64,000 nt of DNA from Cornus controversa (taxonomy: Eukaryota; Streptophyta; Magnoliopsida; Cornales; Cornaceae), in the NCBI GenBank assembly GCA_026545225.1, contig CM048846.1, positions 40,497,501-40,561,500 of the forward strand, written 5' to 3'. Under the pieces are notes generated by a model, which saw nothing but the letters and a program-made list of their open reading frames with translations, was not told the DNA's origin and made no database searches. Positions within the stretch are counted from its first letter, which is position 1. The number at the start of each line of letters is the position of its first letter. Position numbers and translations under genes: made by a program. Positions 1 to 12,663 of this stretch are shown here, piece after piece.

Positions 1-533
1 TTTTCAGGGTTTTTTTTTTCACCACTTTGTAGAGAAAATATAGATACATATATATAGGCAAAGAAGTCATAATTATATTTAGAAAGGAAGTTGAATACCA
101 AAATAGAACTCTTCTAAAAGTTTCAAACCCACTAGGAATCAGAATTTTCGTCAAAATTTGTTTCCTATTTGGAACAGGATAAGTGGGACCGGTGCTAAAT
201 AATTAGGATTGGTGGGACTTTGTAAAAATCTTCAAAAACCTAACCGCCTAGAAAAGTTGGACCAATCCTAAATATTAGGGACCGGTCCTACTTTGAAAAA
301 CTCTTAATTTTTCATTAAACCCTAGTTTTTCAAAGTAGGCTCAGAAATAAAGTGTAGAGTGTCCTCACCATACTTACCTGTACTATATGGTGTTCTTACT
401 GATTTATCTACTTCCATGCACTTGAGTATCAGCTTGAAATTATTGATGATCGATACAAAGAATAAATCAAAAATTACAACTCGATCAATCAAGTTTTGAT
501 CACCAAAATTTGCCAATTACAATTATATATCTC
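1..533. other. AT-rich flank, no gene recognised
   Basis: I see no coding similarity here. A 64-codon open frame on the minus strand (322-516) resembles nothing I know. Copia reverse-transcriptase similarity, read on the minus strand, stops near 534, so the RNase H domain and 3' LTR expected next to it are absent; either a deletion or an old insertion boundary lies near 534. Confidence 0.4.
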
Positions 534-3500
534 ACTGAGAGATGTCTAGATGAGTGTCAGTGAGGTAAACTAGACTATCAACCAATTGTCGATATAGTGT
601 GCCAAGAGGCTCACTATCATATGGAGTGTGTCTTGTGTTGGACTCGAGTGGTGTGTTTGCAATCTTGCTATTAGTTATCCCAGCATTTGAAAGGAGATTG
701 GAGTTATCTTTTGCCTGTGTAAGATATTACTCGTTAGTGGCTATAGTGAACTCAAGGCCAATGAAATAGTTGAGTGTTCCAAGGTCTTTTATTTCAAACT
801 AATGACTGAGAAACTGTTCAAGCTCTTAAATACCTTGTAAATCATCTCTAGTGATAATCATATCATCGACATAAAGTAGGAGAAGGATGATATCACGGTC
901 AGTACGTTGAATGAACAAGGTTGAATCATAGGAGCTAGCAAAGTAACCATAATGAGAGATGGTGGAGCTAAATTTGGCAAACCAAGCAAGAGGTTCATGT
1001 TTAAGTCCATATAATGCACGTTGAAGTTGACACACCTGATTAGAAGGATGAGGAAAACTAGGAGAAGGCTGTATGTAAAATTTCTCAAGAAAATCACCTT
1101 TGAGAAACACATTTTTCACATCCATCTGAAAAAGATTCTAGTGACGAGAGGCAGATACGGCAATAAGATTGTGAACAGATGAAAGACGAGCAATTAGAGC
1201 AAATGTCTCTTCGTAGTCTATGCTATATTCCTATGTGAACCCTTTGGCTACAAGGCGAGCCTTGTAACATTTAACAGAACCATCAAAGCGAGTCTTAATC
1301 TTGTATATACAGTTACATCCTATAGCAGATTTTCTAGGAGACAAAACAACTAGATCTCATGTTTGTGTTTTGGCAAGTGTATCTAGCTCTCCTTTCATTA
1401 CTTGCTGCCACACGAAAGGTGTGAGCTCATATAGATTTGTAAGTGCATGATAACAATGAAAATCACTAAGATGTGAAGGTGGAGCTCTTCTCCAACTAGA
1501 ACGATAAAGATTCGAAAGCAGTTGTATTGCTAAGTACTTCAGATGGGCCAAATAACTGGGACTCAGTCGCAAGAGGATTGACTGCTTCTGATGATTCTGT
1601 ATGATGAGAATTAGGAAAAATATCTGCAGAAGATGATAATGTAGGAATAGGAAATGTATGGCAAGGGATATTAAATTTTGATATAGTATGAAACATTTTG
1701 TGTTCCCAAAAGATAACATGATGAGAAACCCTAAGTCGTTTAGAAATAGGATCATAGCACCGATACCCCTTTTGTTTAAGTCTATACCTAAGAAAGTAAC
1801 AAAGTTGAGAGCCCAGTTGTAGTTTAGTGTGCTCATAAGGTTGGAGTAGAACAAAACAAGTACACCCAAAGACTCTAAGGTGACTGTAATTAGGAGGCTT
1901 GTTGTAATTCAAAAAGTGTTTGGTTATGTAAGAGGGGTGAGGGAACTTGATTGATTGTATAAACAAAAGTGAATGCAGCTTCACCCTATAAGGAGGAAGG
2001 ACCAGAAGCAGAAATGACAAGTGAGCGAACTGAGTCTAGAATATGTCGAAGTGTGTGTTCAGCTCGATCATTCTGATGTGATGTGCCTGGACAGGAAGTA
2101 TAAAAAATAGTGCCATATTGTTTTTGAATTTTTTAGAAATTATTTTGTCGATATTCAAAAGCATTGTTAGAACGAAATTTTTTAATGTTTTTGGAAAACT
2201 GAGTTTCAATCATTGTAGCAAAATCTCAAAAAATGTTAAGCAATTCAAAACAATTTTTATTAAGAATGTCCATGTGAATCGTGAGAAATCACCCAAAAAT
2301 ATGACAAAGTATCATAATCCCCCTATAGTAGGCATATGTGAGGGCCCCTAACATCAGAGTGAATAAGATTAAAAGGAACAGAAGTAAAAGACTCATTTTT
2401 ATTAAATGGTAAAGCAGATTATTTTTCTAATTGAAATGAAATATAATCAAAAGACTCAACTTTAACTTGTCCCAACAAACCCTGAGTTAATTAAGATTTT
2501 GACATTAGATAAAGAGGCATGACCTAATCGAAAATGCCATAGTTCAAGAGAAGGGGAGGTGAGTTGTGTAGAAACAGCAGAGACAGTATAAGTAGGCAGA
2601 TGAAAAGATGAAAGTTCAAACAATCGTCCTGTCTTACGACCTGTCCCAATGATCTGAACTATTTAAGGCTCCTGTACAACATAGTCATTGGAAGAAAATG
2701 TTATGTTCAAGCCTAGATCAGTTAGTTGGCCAATAGATAAAAGATTAAGAGAAATGTTTGGTACAAGATAAACATCAGGAACAGTCAATTGTGAATGAGA
2801 AACAGTTTCGATATGACTATTAGCCATGGTGGATCAATTAGCAGTATATATGACAGGTGAGTGAGAATGAGGGGTTTTACTGGTGAGAAAAAGAGAGTCT
2901 GGTATCATGTGATTGCAATAAGCAGAATCAAAATACCAAGAGTAATGTTTACCTAGTGTGACAAAAAGAGTAGAGGAAGATGCACCTTGATATCGAGACA
3001 AAACCTGGTTGAGAAGTGCCCCAAGGTCAGTTGTAGAGAATGCAGATGGAAAAGATGTCAACTTGTTAGAAGTGTCAGTGATTGGTGCTAAGACTAGTGT
3101 TGGTGATGACATAGTATCAGTACTGGCCACAGTTACAATAGACTGAGTGAGTCTAGCACGAGTGCGACACTTATCAACATATTGTCCCTTAATTTGGCAA
3201 AATATATAATAGAGAGAGGCATCATAATTTGATTTCCAAGCAGAATCATAATATGTTGATTTCCAAGAGTCACCTGATTGATTTTTATGTCTGTTATAAC
3301 AGGAATATGCTACAGAACGATCAGGTTGAGACTGGGAAGACACTGACTGAGGAGCTAATGATGGCGTCGATAAAATAATCTGACTGTTATGAGAACAGAG
3401 AATCTGTAAGAGAGTTTCCTTTCAAACAAGCTCACTGAGAGCTTGATCGAGTGAGGGAAAATGAGAGCGATGAAGAAGCTGACTGCGTACAAACTCAAAT

Positions 3501-4000
3501 TCTCTATGAAGACCCATCAGAAACTGATGAAGTTGAAGTTGATTGTGATACTCAAAAAATTTTTTGGCCTCAAAAAGATATTCCCATGATGGTTCTGAAA
3601 GAGCCAGTTGATCCCAAAGGACCTTCATACGAGCAAAGAATTCATTAATGCGCTGACCTAATTCTTGCTTGAGATTGTAGAGTTAGAGCATAAGTTGATG
3701 TTGGCGAGAACCATTAGATCTGGAGTATCAAAAAATAAGCATATCCCAGACTTCTTTAGTAGTGTCGTAACTCCCAAATTCTATAACAATTGAGGGATTA
3801 GCTATGTTGCGTAACCATGAGATGATCTTATGATTGTTGCTATCCCAATCCTCATGGACTGAAAATCTAAAATCAGCACAAAAAACTGAGTGGGAAACAC
3901 CTTTTCAGTGATCTGACGTAAAACTTGAGGATCGCACACTACATTGAGGTTGAATACATTAGCCTAGAGTTTAGGACATGGGTGGTAGATGACGTGGTAG
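534..4000 (-). pseudogene. copia gag-pol polyprotein, decayed
   Basis: In minus-strand order: a gag segment (about 3990-2830) with the tract MKVLWDQLALSEPSW near 3620; a protease-like segment at 2950-2880 (WYFDSAYCNHM) continuing through NISLNLLSIGQL near 2750; an integrase end with LRVFGCTCFVLLQP and KGYRCYDPISKRLRVS (about 1880-1700); and RT with MDVKNVFLKGDF near 1125 and the catalytic YVDDMIITRDD near 850. After a stop the RT frame runs on through DLGTLNYFIGLEF to about 540. These motifs are diagnostic of plant copia elements. Several stops and frameshifts separate the pieces. Confidence 0.9.
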
Positions 4001-4260
4001 ACTGTGCTATGTGGTAGCTGATGTGTTAGCAAGTCAACAGATTGGTGTTGACATGGCAATAATGCTGATGTGACGATAAGTCAACAGATTATTGCTGACC
4101 TGGTAGATGACGTATCTGATGTCATGGCAAATGCTGACATGTACAGTGATGTGACAGTAATGCTGACATGGCAACAAGTCAATAGATTAGTGCTGGCGTG
4201 ACAATTGATGACGTATCATTACACTGTCGTGGTTGATGATGTGTTAGTGACTCAGTTTAA
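3960..4260. repeat. degenerate direct repeats in copia leader
   Basis: Phrases such as agtcaacagattggtg / agtcaacagattattg / agtcaatagattagtg and gctgatgtgac / gctgacatg recur at irregular spacing. The tract lies between the primer-binding site and gag, so it is part of the element's untranslated leader. It is not coding. Confidence 0.6.
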
Positions 4261-4589
4261 GACATGGTGGAACAGTGGTGTAGGCATGTGGAGATAGTGC
4301 GTGCAGGCATGTTTGGGCGCGTTAAAGCGCGTGGAATTTGCTAGTGGCGCATGAGAGAGTGGAAAAATATTTTAGAATCTATTGGTGGCGCGTGAGGGCG
4401 AGTGGAAGTTTCTTTCGCGGTGGCTCTAGCGGTATTGAGATGGCCTTTTTGAGTTCTTTCAAGAGGTGTTAAGAACTCAAACAAACACGCGTAAGACCAG
4501 ATTATGAGATCAGGCAACGAAGTTGAAGGCCAAAGCAATGGTGGAATGGAAAGAACAAAAAAGATAATGAATGAGAATTTAGAATAGTA

Positions 4590-4601
4590 GCTCTGATACC
4601 A
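4590..4601 (-). promoter_or_regulatory. copia primer-binding site (initiator tRNA-Met type)
   Basis: The minus strand reads TGGTATCAGAGC, the usual copia primer-binding site complementary to the 3' end of initiator methionine tRNA. It directly abuts the LTR end at 4602, which fixes both the orientation of the element and the LTR boundary. Confidence 0.9.
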
Positions 4602-4877
4602 TGTTAAATGTAATGATATATTGAATTGATACAAAATGAATAGTATATAAAGCCCTATATATAGGCTAGCTGCTAGGGTTAAACAAAAAGAGTAGTAGGT
4701 GAGGCTATATAAGGTAAGAGGTAGGTGAAATGTACCTAACCCTAATGTTTGTCTAGGTTAATACACATATGTAGAATATGAGTATATACAGTACAATGGT
4801 AGGTGGGAGTAGGTAGAAGTACACTAGTAGTACAAAGTACATTCTGTACAGTTGTAAGTACAACTTATAATCTAACA
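4602..4877 (-). repeat. copia 5' LTR, 276 bp
   Basis: The LTR is bounded by TGTTA and TAACA, a 5-bp terminal inverted repeat with canonical TG/CA ends. The inner edge touches the primer-binding site. It holds a TATA-like stretch on the minus strand near 4645-4665. No second copy is visible in the window, so the insertion cannot be dated. Confidence 0.85.
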
Positions 4878-6092
4878 TCCCTTATCAAAGAGGTGGTAAC
4901 CAAAATTTTCCCTTTTCCCTTACTGATTATTCACCTTAATCCTCTATCTATTGAACTGTTTGAGATTAAAAGTTTATGAGATTCAAGAATGTGAAAACTA
5001 TGGCGAAGAAAGACAATGTGGTAATATCTAATTTAGGGCTGATATTTTACAATATTTCACAAAATTTAGTCCACATGCTCAAAGTGGACTGATGATAAAG
5101 GGCATTTTGTCAAGCTAATTATGAAGGGATATGATTTTTTGTATTTGGAATAAATTTTTGGAAGAAAAAAAAATGAAATGAATGGATTTGGAGACAAAGC
5201 CTAAAGCACGAGAAGCAAATTTTGTTATCCTTCCAAAATTAGGAGAAAATGGAAGGAAATGATAGCATGTTTTAATGAAACTTTGTTAATACCAATTTTG
5301 CCCTTATTTTCATAAATGAAAATTTTTATTTTTTAAATATAAAAAGGTATAGTGGTAAATATTTTTAAATAGTTTTTCCCCTTTTTTTCCAAATATGTTA
5401 ACTATCATTTTTTTATCTATTAATCAACTAAAAACGATAAAAAATAACACTATCCTTTCTTTTCTTTTCTCTCATAACTAATGATATCTTTTATTTTTCT
5501 TTTTCAGTTAACCTTATGTTTCACTTTGTTTAAATATGATTTAATTTTTTCTTATCACTGCCAAGGACTTAGTCTAGTAAGACTTTTTCACTTTTCAAAG
5601 TAAAAATTCAAAAGTTAAGTTTTCATAGTACTTAAGTCGATGTGTGAGTTTCAAATAATTTTTTTTTTTCCTTACCAAAACTGTGGCAACCAAAATTTTC
5701 CCATTCCCCTTATGGATTACTCACCTTAATCTTATTTATTGAAATGCAAGCTAGAGGTTAAAATTCTATGAGTCATGAATGTCAAAACTTTGGCTAATAA
5801 AGTAAGGTGGTAACATACACATGTATGTATATAAAGGATAAAAAAATTGTGTTATACACAAACTTCTCTTTACATTTTTAAAAATTTTTTATATGATATT
5901 TCATAAAGAGATAAAAAATTATGTTAAAAGGAACTTCTCTAATTGACCAATTCTTTCAGACATATAATACATATATATATACACACCTATATAAATGCAT
6001 GTAGGGTTGGAATTCACTGGAAAAAGTTGAAAAGACATTGGTACAATCCTTGGTGGGTGGCATCCACTAGAGTTAGAGAGGTGAGCAAGGAT
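4878..6092. repeat. intergenic DNA with a ~130-bp direct duplication
   Basis: About 4905-5037 and 5684-5813 are the same sequence at roughly 80 percent by eye; both contain accaaaattttccc and then caccttaat. They lie 780 bp apart in the same orientation. The AT-rich DNA between them has no coding signal, and no gene is seen in this interval. Confidence 0.6.
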
Positions 6093-7209
6093 CCTCTGCC
6101 CTATCGGGTCAATGCCCTACCCGTGCCCTACTATTTCACCAACTTTAATCTGCATTTCACTACCCATAAAACATATATTCACCACCCTTAACTCCACATT
6201 TCACCACCCTTAAATCTTGAAATATTTCTTGTTAGTTTTTTGTCAACATTTTTAATCCATGTTTCACCACCCTTAAAACATACATTAACCATCCTTAAAT
6301 CCACATTTCACCACCCTTAAATCTTGAAAAACTTGAAATATTTTTTTGTTAATTTTTTTATCAACACTGTTAATCCATGCTTCACCACCCTTAAAACATA
6401 CATTCACCACTCTTAAATCCACATTTCACCACCCTTAAATCTTGAAAAACTTAGAATATTTCTTGTTAGTTTTTTTGTCACCACCCTTAAATTCACATTT
6501 TACCACCCTTTACTCATAAAAAATAATATTAAGTTAAGATTAAATTATTCAATAAATTTAATATGAATTTTTACAAATTTAATAATTTTACTAAAAATTT
6601 TCAAGTTAATTTTTTTTTTCAACAAACTTAACCTTGAATTCAACATCCTTAAATATTGAAACATTTGAAAATTTTCAATTTAATATTTTTGTCAACACTT
6701 TTAATCTATGTTTCACCACAATGAGTAAAAAAATATTAATAAAAAAAAGCCAGAAGAATTTTGGATCAAAATTTAAAGGTGTTGAAATGTGGATTTAAGG
6801 ATGGTGATTGTAGGTTTAAAGGTGGTGGAACATGGATTAATAATGTTGACAAAAAATTAAGTTGAATATTTTATGTTTTTCAAGATTTAAGGCTTGGTGA
6901 AATGTGGATTCAATGGTGATGATGGTAGGTTTAAGGGTGGAGAAACATGGATTAATAGTGTTGACAAAAAAATTTTAAAAAAAAAATTTCAAAATTTTCA
7001 AGATTTAAGGGTGGTGAAATGTGGATTTAAGGGTGGTGAAACATGGATTAACAGTGTTGACAAAAAACTAACAAGAAATATTTCAAGATTTATGGGTGGT
7101 GAAATGTGGATTTAAGGGTGGTGAATATATATTTTATGAGTGGTGAAATACATATTAAAGTTGGTGAAATAGTAGGGCACGGATAGGACATTGACCCGAT
7201 AAGACAGAT
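6093..7209. mobile_element. large foldback (inverted-repeat) element
   Basis: The left arm runs from 6093 to about 6720. The right arm, about 6780-7209, is its reverse complement: ctatcgggtcaatgcccta at 6101 pairs with the complement of taggacattgacccgat near 7184. The arms are filled with a short repeat, ttcaccacccttaaa, with variable spacers, and the spacer at the centre is under 100 bp. There is no transposase. The shape fits a foldback-type or long-TIR non-autonomous DNA element. Short ORFs inside it are by-products of the repeat. Confidence 0.8.
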
Positions 7210-9209
7210 GAACCTGGCTCGAGAGAGGTGGGGGAAGAGGCAATAGAAAAACAGTGACAGTGTGAAAGCTTCTACTTTAGTCAGAAAAAGCTGAAAAAGA
7301 TGAGATGGTAATAATTGAAAGGACTTTAAACCTCCACTAAAAAAAAATAGTAGATGCACAGCCATATTTCATTACTTCCATTTCCATAGTATATGCATTT
7401 GTTCATGCCTTCAGTTTTCTATTTTCTATATATATATATATATATTAGTTTCTTTATTAGTATGAACAGTTGTAACTCTCTTTACTTGCCATTTGCATTA
7501 TAAATATTGATTGTAGCATCTCCTTTATTTAATTTGGGAAATAAAATATAAAATAAAAGAAGAAAATATATTTAAAAAGGTAGCTGATGAGTTGAAAATC
7601 TTTAGAAAAATAATCACTAGGTGACATAACACTAAAACAAACAATTTTTTTTTTCAAAGCAAAAAAGGATTAATTTCATTTTAGGAACTCAATAAGAAAT
7701 ACATATCACAGCTGCAATTTTCTTTAAAACCCTAATTAGGAACAACAGTATCAAAAACAACATTTTACCTGAGTTGCATAGCATATTGACTAATTAGAGC
7801 ATGGACCACTATGGAACACAAGCTAAATATTGATATCTTTATGGGGCTGAAACAAAACTTGAATATTTTCAGTTATCACTTCATTAATGGAGCAATAGGA
7901 ATTGGAGAAGACGGTATTTACTTAATTAGATTTTCTGTAAATTGACCTAAGTTGGTCAAGTGGTCTCATTTGCTGAATCATGGAAGCAAACAAATACAAA
8001 AATTGTTACTTAAAATAATTCTGGCTTTCTTCCAAAAGAAGTTTTTCTGGCTTCCTTTGAACGGACTTTTTAGGACTTCGACTTTTACTAGAAGTCCATT
8101 TTCCTTATTTCACCAAACACGAACATTTTTTTGGAAGAACTTTTTGGATTTGGAAGCCCGTTTCAATCTCTTAGAAAACTCCCCCAAATGACCCCTTTAT
8201 ATTTTGATTTCTTATGTCAGTTTTCTAATAAGGAAGACAATATTTACACTCTACTTTTTTAGGATTGCTCTCTACTTGCCTTTATTTAAAAAATAAAATA
8301 ATCAGATAGTCGCTAAACTCATTAATGCATCATCCATTATTTTATAATACCATAACTACCCTTTATACTATATAACTCTTTTTTTTTATAAATAAAAATT
8401 AATTAGATATGCTCAATAGGGGAGCATTCCGAGAAGCTACAAAAAGACCGATATATATACTATATAACTCTTTTTACTTTGTTTAATATTTTTTTTGGGT
8501 TCCGACCAAAAGGTAACAGAGATAACATTTTTTTTTGTCCTGTCAAAAGAGATAATGGGTACTCTACTATTATTATTTTTTTGGCTCTGTCAAAATTAAG
8601 AAATAATTTATTCAGACACATTAAAACCTCTACTAAAAAAAGTAGATGCAATAATGAGGGTGTAAATCGTCACAGACAGATTTCATTACTTCCATATTGT
8701 ATGCATCTGCTCATGTGTTCAGTTTTATGTGTTTTGGAATTCAAACACGTTACTACTATGTCCAAACAAATCTTTAAGCTTGTTCAAGGTACGTCCCCAA
8801 CTATAACTATGACTTCCATAGTATATATATGCATCTGCTGTGTTCAGTTTTTTTGTTTTTGTTAATTAAATAATCAGGCTAGTTAGTTAACATAAATTAA
8901 CATTTTTTTTTAAATAATGGGAATGATTGGTGTGTGTTAGCACTCACTAGAACTAACAATAATACCATAAAATAAATTTTGATACAAATTAATATTTTGA
9001 GCTATTCCATATAACGTCATTCAGTTTTGTCTTTCTTACCCATCTCTTGTTTAAAATTAGACTTGGTGTGTTGGTGGAATCGAGATACCTTAATTACTGG
9101 CTCTGTCTGAACGAATCTGTAAGCTAGATTGTAAGAGGTAAATTGCCAATTATTTCATTAGCTGCTATTTGCTTTGTATTCAGGTAAAAAGGTAACTAGT
9201 GAGCTGAAA
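7210..9209. other. upstream region of resistance gene A
   Basis: No gene is recognised in this AT-rich interval. About 95 bp at 7322-7420 (ending in catttgttcatg) recurs at 8620-8725 and in part at 8808-8850. A stretch near 7573-7605 resembles the sequence around the start codon of gene A (9186-9215), though its ATG is lost. The interval therefore looks like a repeated promoter/leader of the resistance gene. A pyrimidine-rich tract and cag just before 9184 could be a splice acceptor of a leader intron. Confidence 0.5.
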
Positions 9210-11900
9210 ATGGAAGCCATTAATATTGTCGTGGGAGAGATGGTAAAGGTACTTACAGAGCACTTGTTCACATCCATGGGGCGTCGAATTGGTTATGTGG
9301 TTCACTACAAGAAAAATATTGAGGAACTCAATGCTAAACTCCAAAATCTTAAAGATGCGAAGGAGAGAATCGAAGGAAAAGTTGATATAGCCAGGAACAA
9401 TGGAGAAGTCATTGAGAATGATGTTTTGAATTGGCTAAAGGATGTGAGTAAAAAGGAGGAAGATCTGAATAGATTATTGGTAGAGAGAGGAAACATCAAT
9501 TCATGTTTTGGTGTTTGTTCAAGGTATCGACTTGGTAAGGAAGGTAAAAAGTTGTTGTCTGATGTTTTTGAGCTTATAGATCGTTACAGCAATTTTGATA
9601 CTGTTGGTCACCATGCTCCTCTGGATAAAATTTGGTACACACCTACCAATAATTTTGAGGCCTTTGAATCCAGAGAATTGGTTCGTAAACAAATAATAGA
9701 AGTGTTGAAAGATGATATGATTTACACCATCGGAATACATGGAATGCCAGGTACGGGAAAGACAAGAATGGCAGAAGAAATCGCCAAACAAACTCAAGAA
9801 GAGAAGCTTTTTGATGAGGTCGCTAAGGCAGTCTTCTCCCAAAATTCAGATTTGAAAAAAATTCAAAAAGAACTTGCAGAGTGTTTAAATCTGTCATTCA
9901 AAACAAAGACTAAAATTGGGAGAAAGGGGGAGTTATGCAACAGATTGAAAAATGAAAAAAAAATCCTTGTAATAATCGATGACATTTGGATTGATGAAAT
10001 TAAGGTGGAGGAAATAGGAATCCCATCCACTGGTAATCATATCAAGGGCTACAAAGTTTTGTTCACCTCTCGGGAAGAAGGTGTGTTCAATGGAATGGGG
10101 GTTAAAGAAAAAATTGAAATTAGGCATCTGGAGGAAGATGAAGCATGGAACTAGTTTAGAAAAATAGTTGGAGATTTTATTGAATCTTCTCAAGAAATTC
10201 ATTCTATCGCGAAACAAGTGTGTAAAGAATGTGATGGTTTACCCTTGGCAATACTTGTAGTTGGAGCAGCACTAAGCGGTCAGAAAGAAAAGTATGCATG
10301 GAAAGATGCACTTTCTCAATTGGCAAATTCTAAGGGAGGGAATATTAAGGGAGTGACCGAAAAATTGTATTCACGCATTGAGTGGAGCTACAAGTACCAA
10401 AAGCAGCAAGATGTTAGGTCATGCTTTCTACATTGTTCTCTATTTTCAGAAGATGCTGAAATTCCAATTGATGACTTGGTGATGTATGGGGTGACAACGA
10501 GGTTTCTCAAGGACAACTTGTGTACAATGGAAACAGCAAGAAATAGAACACTTGTGTTGACTGATATGCTAAAAGAATCTCATTTGTTGTTAGAAGGTAA
10601 AAGCAAGGATTTCGTTAAAATGCATGATGTCATTCGAGATGTTGCCATCTCAATTGCATCAAAAGAGGGATTTCTAGCAAAATCGGGTGGCCAAAAGTGG
10701 CCTGAGAAAGATGATGAGTATGAATCCTGCAAGGTAATCTCAGTGAGGTCCAAAGATATTTGGGAGCTTCCTTATGAGTTAGAATGTCCAGAATTGTGCA
10801 CCTTGGTATTGGAATGCAACTACAATCGTAAACCACAAGTTCCAGATAGCTTTTTTAAAGGGACGAAAAAGCTTGCAATTTTAGATCTGCGTCACCTGCG
10901 GCTGCCATCATCACTACTAAATTTGGTTAACCTTCGAATGTTGCGTCTGTATAACTGTGAACTGAAGAACCTAGATTTGCTCAAAGTACTAAGAAATCTT
11001 GAGATACTAAGCATTGTTGATTCTAATCTCGAGGAGGTGGCTATGGAAGTAGGACAGTTGACAAGCTTACGGTGGTTGGATTTGGGCAACTATGGAATTC
11101 TTATGATCATTTCATCAGGTGTCATAAAAAGTCTATCCAACATAGAGGAATTGTACATTCCGTATAAGTTTAGGGGATGGGGGGATGAAGGGAATGCAGG
11201 GCTTGATGAGCTTAATTCATTGACTCGCTTAACCACTTTACAAATTCACATAGGAGATTATGATAACATGTTACTTCCCAACATGTTACTTCCCAATGAG
11301 CTCTGCTTTAAGTCGTTGAATAGATTTAAAATATCGATTGGGAGGACTGGTGGTTTTAAGTATGATGAAGAAAACTTAGGAGCAAAGATATTGAAACTTG
11401 ATGATATTACTTTGAGGAAGGAGTTCAATATTTTGATGGAGAAAGCCGATGTACTCATTTTAAAAGGAACGGAAGGTTTAAAAAATGTGCTTCACTCTGG
11501 AGATGGAAAGGGGTTTCAGGACTTGAATTATCTTAAAATTAAGGGCTGCAATGACATGGAACATCTACTTGGCAGACCAAAAGGGAATTTACAAACTCAG
11601 GGTTCTTTCAGCAAATTAAATGTGTTAATAGTTAAAAATTGTATGCTGAAATTTCTCTTCTTCCCATCCATAGCAAGAGCTCTTTTGCAACTCCAAGAAT
11701 TAGATATATCCAACTGCGGAATCATGGAAGAAATAATTCTAGATGATGAGGAAGTAATGGGTAAAGTTATCTTTCACCAATTAAGGAAAATAAGTTTGGT
11801 ATGTTTACCAATCCTCAGAAGCATCTGCGTGGATAGGAAGAAAGCATCAACTACAGAGTGCAGTACTTCCACCAATGCACAAGCTATCTTTGATGAAAAG
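9210..11900 (+). CDS. gene A exon 1: coiled coil, NB-ARC and first LRRs
   Basis: The start at 9210 (MEAINIVVGEMVKVL) is preferred over the in-frame ATG at 9174, which precedes a likely splice acceptor. Residues 1-150 form the coiled coil. The P-loop GMPGTGKTR starts at residue 178; kinase-2 KILVIIDDIW is near 250; RNBS-B VLFTSREEG is near 281. The in-frame TAG is codon 315, inside the conserved EAW-x-LF phrase. After it the frame resumes with GLPLAI (343), a CFLHCSLF motif (near 405) and MHDV (471), then LRRs from about residue 530. The exon ends AAG/GTATGT at 11900. The open frame running on to 12014 is intron read-through. Confidence 0.88.
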
Positions 11901-12288
11901 GTATGTTCTGCCAATAAAAACATTGCTATATATTTAATTGTTGAAAACACCTTTTTCAAGAAAAATGTTCGCCATTTAGCACATGGAAGTATATTTGTTA
12001 TAAAAAAAAATTAATTGGCTTATTTTAGAAACTAGTATATGCCTATACAAGTATTTCAGCTTAATTCTTTCAATAAGTGGTAACAGTTCGCCATTTCAGC
12101 TTAATATATGCATAAAAAAGTTTTCGAAATGGAGTAACCGTAAGCGAGCCTTTTGTGGTTCATAGATTGATGAGTCAAAATATTCTCTCTCTTATAAACT
12201 AAATTTAACCATAATGATACCACTAAAAATCTTCTATTACATTTTAAAGTGATATGAGTCAAAAATAGTGAAGGAGAAAGTAGTAACA

Positions 12289-12322
<34 letters not shown>

Positions 12323-12333
12323 GAATTTTGCAG

Positions 12334-12411
12334 GTTTCATTCCCTGCGTTGGAGGAACTGAATCTAAAAGAATTGGATAGCGTTACAACGATATGGGACA
12401 GCCAAGTATTG
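12334..12411 (+). CDS. gene A exon 2: 26-codon LRR exon
   Basis: A phase-0 mini-exon beginning VSFPALEELNLKELDS, preceded by ttttgcag and followed by gtaagc. The phrase FPALEEL opens later LRR modules of this family. Its counterpart in gene B is at 26155. In gene B further LRR codons follow (27080-27340) that gene A lacks, so A has probably lost an LRR segment after this exon. Confidence 0.7.
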
Positions 12412-12640
12412 GTAAGCTTATACCATATTTTATGTGTGTGTGTGTGTGTGATCTAAACTCGTAATTGACATATATAAATATATATGCATGTTATAAATTA
12501 ACTGATCGAAATGAGGTGAACCGATTAGTTAGTTACCCAGATTTAGTGGTTGACGTACAGTTCTAAATTAACTAATTCCAATATGCAAATAAATATTTTA
12601 ACACTCCATCTGTGCCATTGCTTCCAATTAGATTTCATTA
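12412..12640 (+). repeat. intron leader repeated in introns 2 and 3
   Basis: About 12490-12640 in intron 2 and 17855-17998 in intron 3 are paralogous: both carry agtggttgac and end ccattgcttccaattagatt followed by a (TA)n tract. The two introns therefore descend from one ancestor, which supports internal duplication of an exon-intron unit. Confidence 0.75.
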
Positions 12641-12663
12641 TATATATATATATATATATATAT

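Larger units (their letters stand above)
534..4877 (-). mobile_element. Ty1/copia retrotransposon, 3'-truncated
   Basis: Read on the minus strand the order is 5' LTR (4877-4602), primer-binding site (4601-4590), untranslated leader, gag, protease, integrase, then reverse transcriptase. This is the copia order, with integrase before RT. RNase H, polypurine tract and 3' LTR are missing at the low-coordinate end. Stops and frameshifts occur in every domain, so the copy is dead. It sits 4 kb upstream of resistance gene A in the opposite orientation. Confidence 0.9.

Noticed and set aside
8479..8865. 128-codon plus-strand frame upstream of gene A
   Set aside because: No domain recognised, AT-rich, and it overlaps the duplicated leader repeats; could be chance.
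9933..10217. Minus-strand frame within the NB-ARC region
   Set aside because: Shadow of the resistance gene on the opposite strand.
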